From positions 1 to 8,191 of the forward strand of contig CAITEM010000468.1 of the NCBI GenBank assembly GCA_903891395.1: 8,191 nt of DNA, read 5' to 3'. A program made the position numbers and the translations under genes. Below, piece by piece: positions 6,997-8,191 of the stretch (within the stretch, counting starts at the first letter, position 1; the number at the start of each line of letters is the position of its first letter). The notes below the pieces were generated by a model. It made no database searches. It was not told where the DNA came from and was given only the letters and a program-made list of their open reading frames with translations. The DNA is from an uncultured Hyphomicrobiales bacterium (lineage in GTDB: Bacteria; Pseudomonadota; Alphaproteobacteria; Rhizobiales; Xanthobacteraceae).

Positions 6997-7074
6997 GGCG
7001 CCGGGACTATAGCGTAGCCGAAGTGCCGCCGTCCTGCGGTGTCCAGCGAACCCTCGCTCAAACGCCGGCGAAGG

Positions 7075-7830
7075 CTAGGCTGCGGTTTCCACCTTCTGCT
7101 TGGACCGCCGCCATAGCCCGCCGATCAGCAGCACCAGCACCGCGCCCGTGGCCGCCGCGACGTATTCCATTTTGTGGGCGACGTCGGCGCCGTAGTGCCC
7201 GTTGAGGAAACCCGCCGACACCGGATCGGTGGCGATCACCTCGCCGACGATCCAGCCCAGCAAGCCGGCGCCGGCCCAGACCAGCAGCGGAAACTTGTCG
7301 AGCAGCGCCATGATCAGCGCCGCGCCGGCGACGATCAGCGGAATGCTGATGGCAAGGCCGATGACGACCAGCGCCATGTTGCCGCCGGCCGCCGCCGCAA
7401 TGGCGATGACGTTGTCGAGGCTCATGATGATGTCGGCGACGGCGACGATGCGCACCGCGCGCCACAGGTGATCGACCGCTTCGGCCTCGCCCTCTTCCGG
7501 ATCGTCGGGCACGAGCAGCTTCGCGGCGATGTAAAACAGCGCGATCCCGCCGACGATCTTGAGGTATGGCAACAGCATCAGCGACGCGACGACGCCGGTG
7601 AACACGATGCGCAGGCCGACGGCGACGCCGGCGCCGAGGATCATGCCCCACATGCGCTGTTTCGGCGGCAGACCACGGCACGCCATCGCGATGACCAGCG
7701 CGTTGTCGCCCGACAGCAGGATGTTGATCCACATGATCTTGACGAGCGCCACCCAGAATTCGGTGCCGCCCATCTCTTTCCAGCCGCTGCTGACCATCGC
7801 CAGCCACGCGGTTGGGTCCAACATCTGCAT
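7075..7830 (-). CDS. TerC/YjbE family integral membrane protein, probable metal ion exporter
   Basis: TerC-superfamily proteins of the YjbE type are polytopic inner-membrane proteins; characterised relatives help export manganese or load metal into exported proteins, and the exact substrate here is unknown. Numbered from ATG 7830, the 251-residue product has about seven helices. Two matching helices carry acidic ILSGDNALVIA (37-47, D42/N43) and IMSLDNVIAIA (135-145, D139/N140) motifs, the paired metal-binding signature of the family. GLPPKQR (53-59), HLWRAV (122-127), LAISIPLIV (159-167) and LLGWIVGEV (190-198) are also typical. The frame stays open to GTG 7875, but that codon lies inside a long hairpin and has no ribosome binding site; ATG 7830 or ATG 7824 fits the family better. 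A GTG at 7842 preceded by GGGGA is another option. ndk lies upstream and the oxidoreductase gene 78 nt downstream, all on one strand. No yybP-ykoY manganese riboswitch pattern was recognised in the leader. Confidence 0.9.
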   Translation of the reverse strand: MQMLDPTAWLAMVSSGWKEMGGTEFWVALVKIMWINILLSGDNALVIAMACRGLPPKQRMWGMILGAGVAVGLRIVFTGVVASLMLLPYLKIVGGIALFYIAAKLLVPDDPEEGEAEAVDHLWRAVRIVAVADIIMSLDNVIAIAAAAGGNMALVVIGLAISIPLIVAGAALIMALLDKFPLLVWAGAGLLGWIVGEVIATDPVSAGFLNGHYGADVAHKMEYVAAATGAVLVLLIGGLWRRSKQKVETAA

Positions 7831-7851
7831 CGCCGCTTGCACGTCTTCGTC

Positions 7852-7886
7852 CCCGACTTTCCCGTGACATACCACGGAAAATCGGG
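7852..7886 (-). promoter_or_regulatory. Long imperfect hairpin in the 5' region of the TerC gene
   Basis: On the plus strand CCCGACTTTCCCGTG (7852-7866) faces CACGGAAAATCGGG (7873-7886) across a 6-nt ACATAC loop. Thirteen base pairs form, with one A-C mismatch and one bulged C. It lies 22 nt upstream of ATG 7830, so in the transcript it would sit in the leader, or at DNA level it could be an operator dyad. It has no T-run on either strand and is not an intrinsic terminator. The symmetry is seen directly; the regulatory role is inferred from its place before a metal-transport gene. Confidence 0.45.
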
Positions 7887-7945
7887 AACGGCAGCTATGG
7901 GCGCTTTTGTCGCAAGGGCTTAAGATTGCCCGCGCTTCGGCGGTA

Positions 7946-8191
7946 TCAGCCGACGATTTCGTTGCCGGAGAAGAACTGCGCCATCTCGATCCCGGCGTTC
8001 TCGGCCGAGTCCGAACCGTGCACCGAGTTCTCGCCGATCGACTTGGCGTGAACCTTGCGGATCGTGTTGGCGGCGGCCTTGGACGGGTCGGTGGCGCCCA
8101 TGACGTCGCGGTACTTCGCGATGGCGCCCTCGCCTTCCAGCACCTGCACGACGACCGGCGCGGAAATCATGAACTCGACCAGTTCACCAAA
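7946..8191 (-). CDS. ndk: Nucleoside diphosphate kinase, C-terminal part (5' end beyond window)
   Basis: Transfers the gamma phosphate of ATP to nucleoside diphosphates through a phosphohistidine, in the cytoplasm. The window holds the last 81 residues of a protein normally near 140. They begin at FGELVEFM and are open to the right edge, so the ATG at 8170 is internal and not the start. Diagnostic segments are PVVVQVLEGEGAIAKYRDVMG, GATDPSKA, HAKSIGENSVHGSDS with the catalytic histidine encoded at 8020-8018, and the terminal IEMAQFFSGNEIV. The TGA is at 7948-7946. About 115 nt separate it from the chosen TerC start. I see no convincing terminator there: GGGC/GCCC at 7916-7931 is only a 4-bp match with no T-run. 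Read-through into the TerC gene is possible. Nothing suggests loss of function in the visible part. Confidence 0.96.
   Translation of the reverse strand, partial: FGELVEFMISAPVVVQVLEGEGAIAKYRDVMGATDPSKAAANTIRKVHAKSIGENSVHGSDSAENAGIEMAQFFSGNEIVG

Noticed and set aside
5149..7017. Plus-strand open frames of 306 codons (5149-6069) and 272 codons (6199-7017)
   Set aside because: Both are arginine-rich antisense shadows of the molybdopterin oxidoreductase, with no family motifs.
7030..7062. AGCGA...TCGCT hairpin between the TerC and oxidoreductase genes as a terminator
   Set aside because: Five pairs only and no following T-run; read-through between the genes cannot be excluded.
7058..7923. A 270-codon minus-strand frame (7058-7870) and a 249-codon plus-strand frame (7174-7923) over the TerC gene
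   Set aside because: Their products are low-complexity Arg/Asp/His-rich, whereas the TerC frame shows clear helices and paired D-N motifs.
7916..7931. GGGC...GCCC inverted repeat after ndk as a terminator
   Set aside because: Only four pairs, an 8-nt loop and no T-run on the minus strand.
1..8191. CRISPR arrays, tRNA or rRNA genes, insertion sequences, integrases
   Set aside because: No spaced direct repeats, cloverleaf sequences or transposase motifs were seen on either strand.

Overview
The window is high-GC DNA from an alphaproteobacterium, most likely of the order Hyphomicrobiales near Bradyrhizobium, Rhodopseudomonas and Nitrobacter. The evidence is the close match of PurM, PurN, Ndk and the YjbE-type TerC protein to my memory of that group, and a 49-bp palindrome at 455-503 of a type I recall as common between its genes. 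No database search was possible, so family assignments rest on motifs and recall.

Layout: (1) Positions 1-322 (minus) hold the start of a CDP-alcohol phosphatidyltransferase gene, broken by an in-frame TAA inside the catalytic motif and reading open again to the window edge. (2) A short divergent intergenic region carries the palindrome, which ends 13 nt before the purM start. (3) purM (517-1590) and purN (1594-2241) form a tight purine-biosynthesis pair. (4) A DoxX-family membrane protein gene (2340-2801) is followed by an inverted repeat and a clear intrinsic terminator. (5) Positions 2908-4887 encode a 659-residue membrane protein that I do not recognise. (6) Convergent with it, 6 nt away, is a stand-alone cytoplasmic molybdopterin oxidoreductase gene (4894-6996, minus). 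(7) Upstream of that on the minus strand lie a TerC/YjbE-family metal transporter gene with a long hairpin at its 5' end, and the 3' part of ndk, which runs off the right edge.

purM and purN catalyse two steps of IMP synthesis, and Ndk balances nucleotide triphosphates. DoxX, the oxidoreductase and TerC have no shown functional link to purines; their grouping looks like a conserved chromosomal neighbourhood rather than a pathway.

The most interesting item is the 659-residue protein. It appears to be built from two separate internal duplications: two tandem extracytoplasmic domains, each with a CEI/CDI start and a KNWQ...CFRW signature, and two copies of a membrane hairpin ending in L-x-L-x-G-I-S. 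An alanine-rich, probably coiled-coil cytoplasmic segment separates the two hairpins. Its role is unknown. Long antisense open frames over purM, the oxidoreductase and terC are GC-driven shadows and are not annotated.
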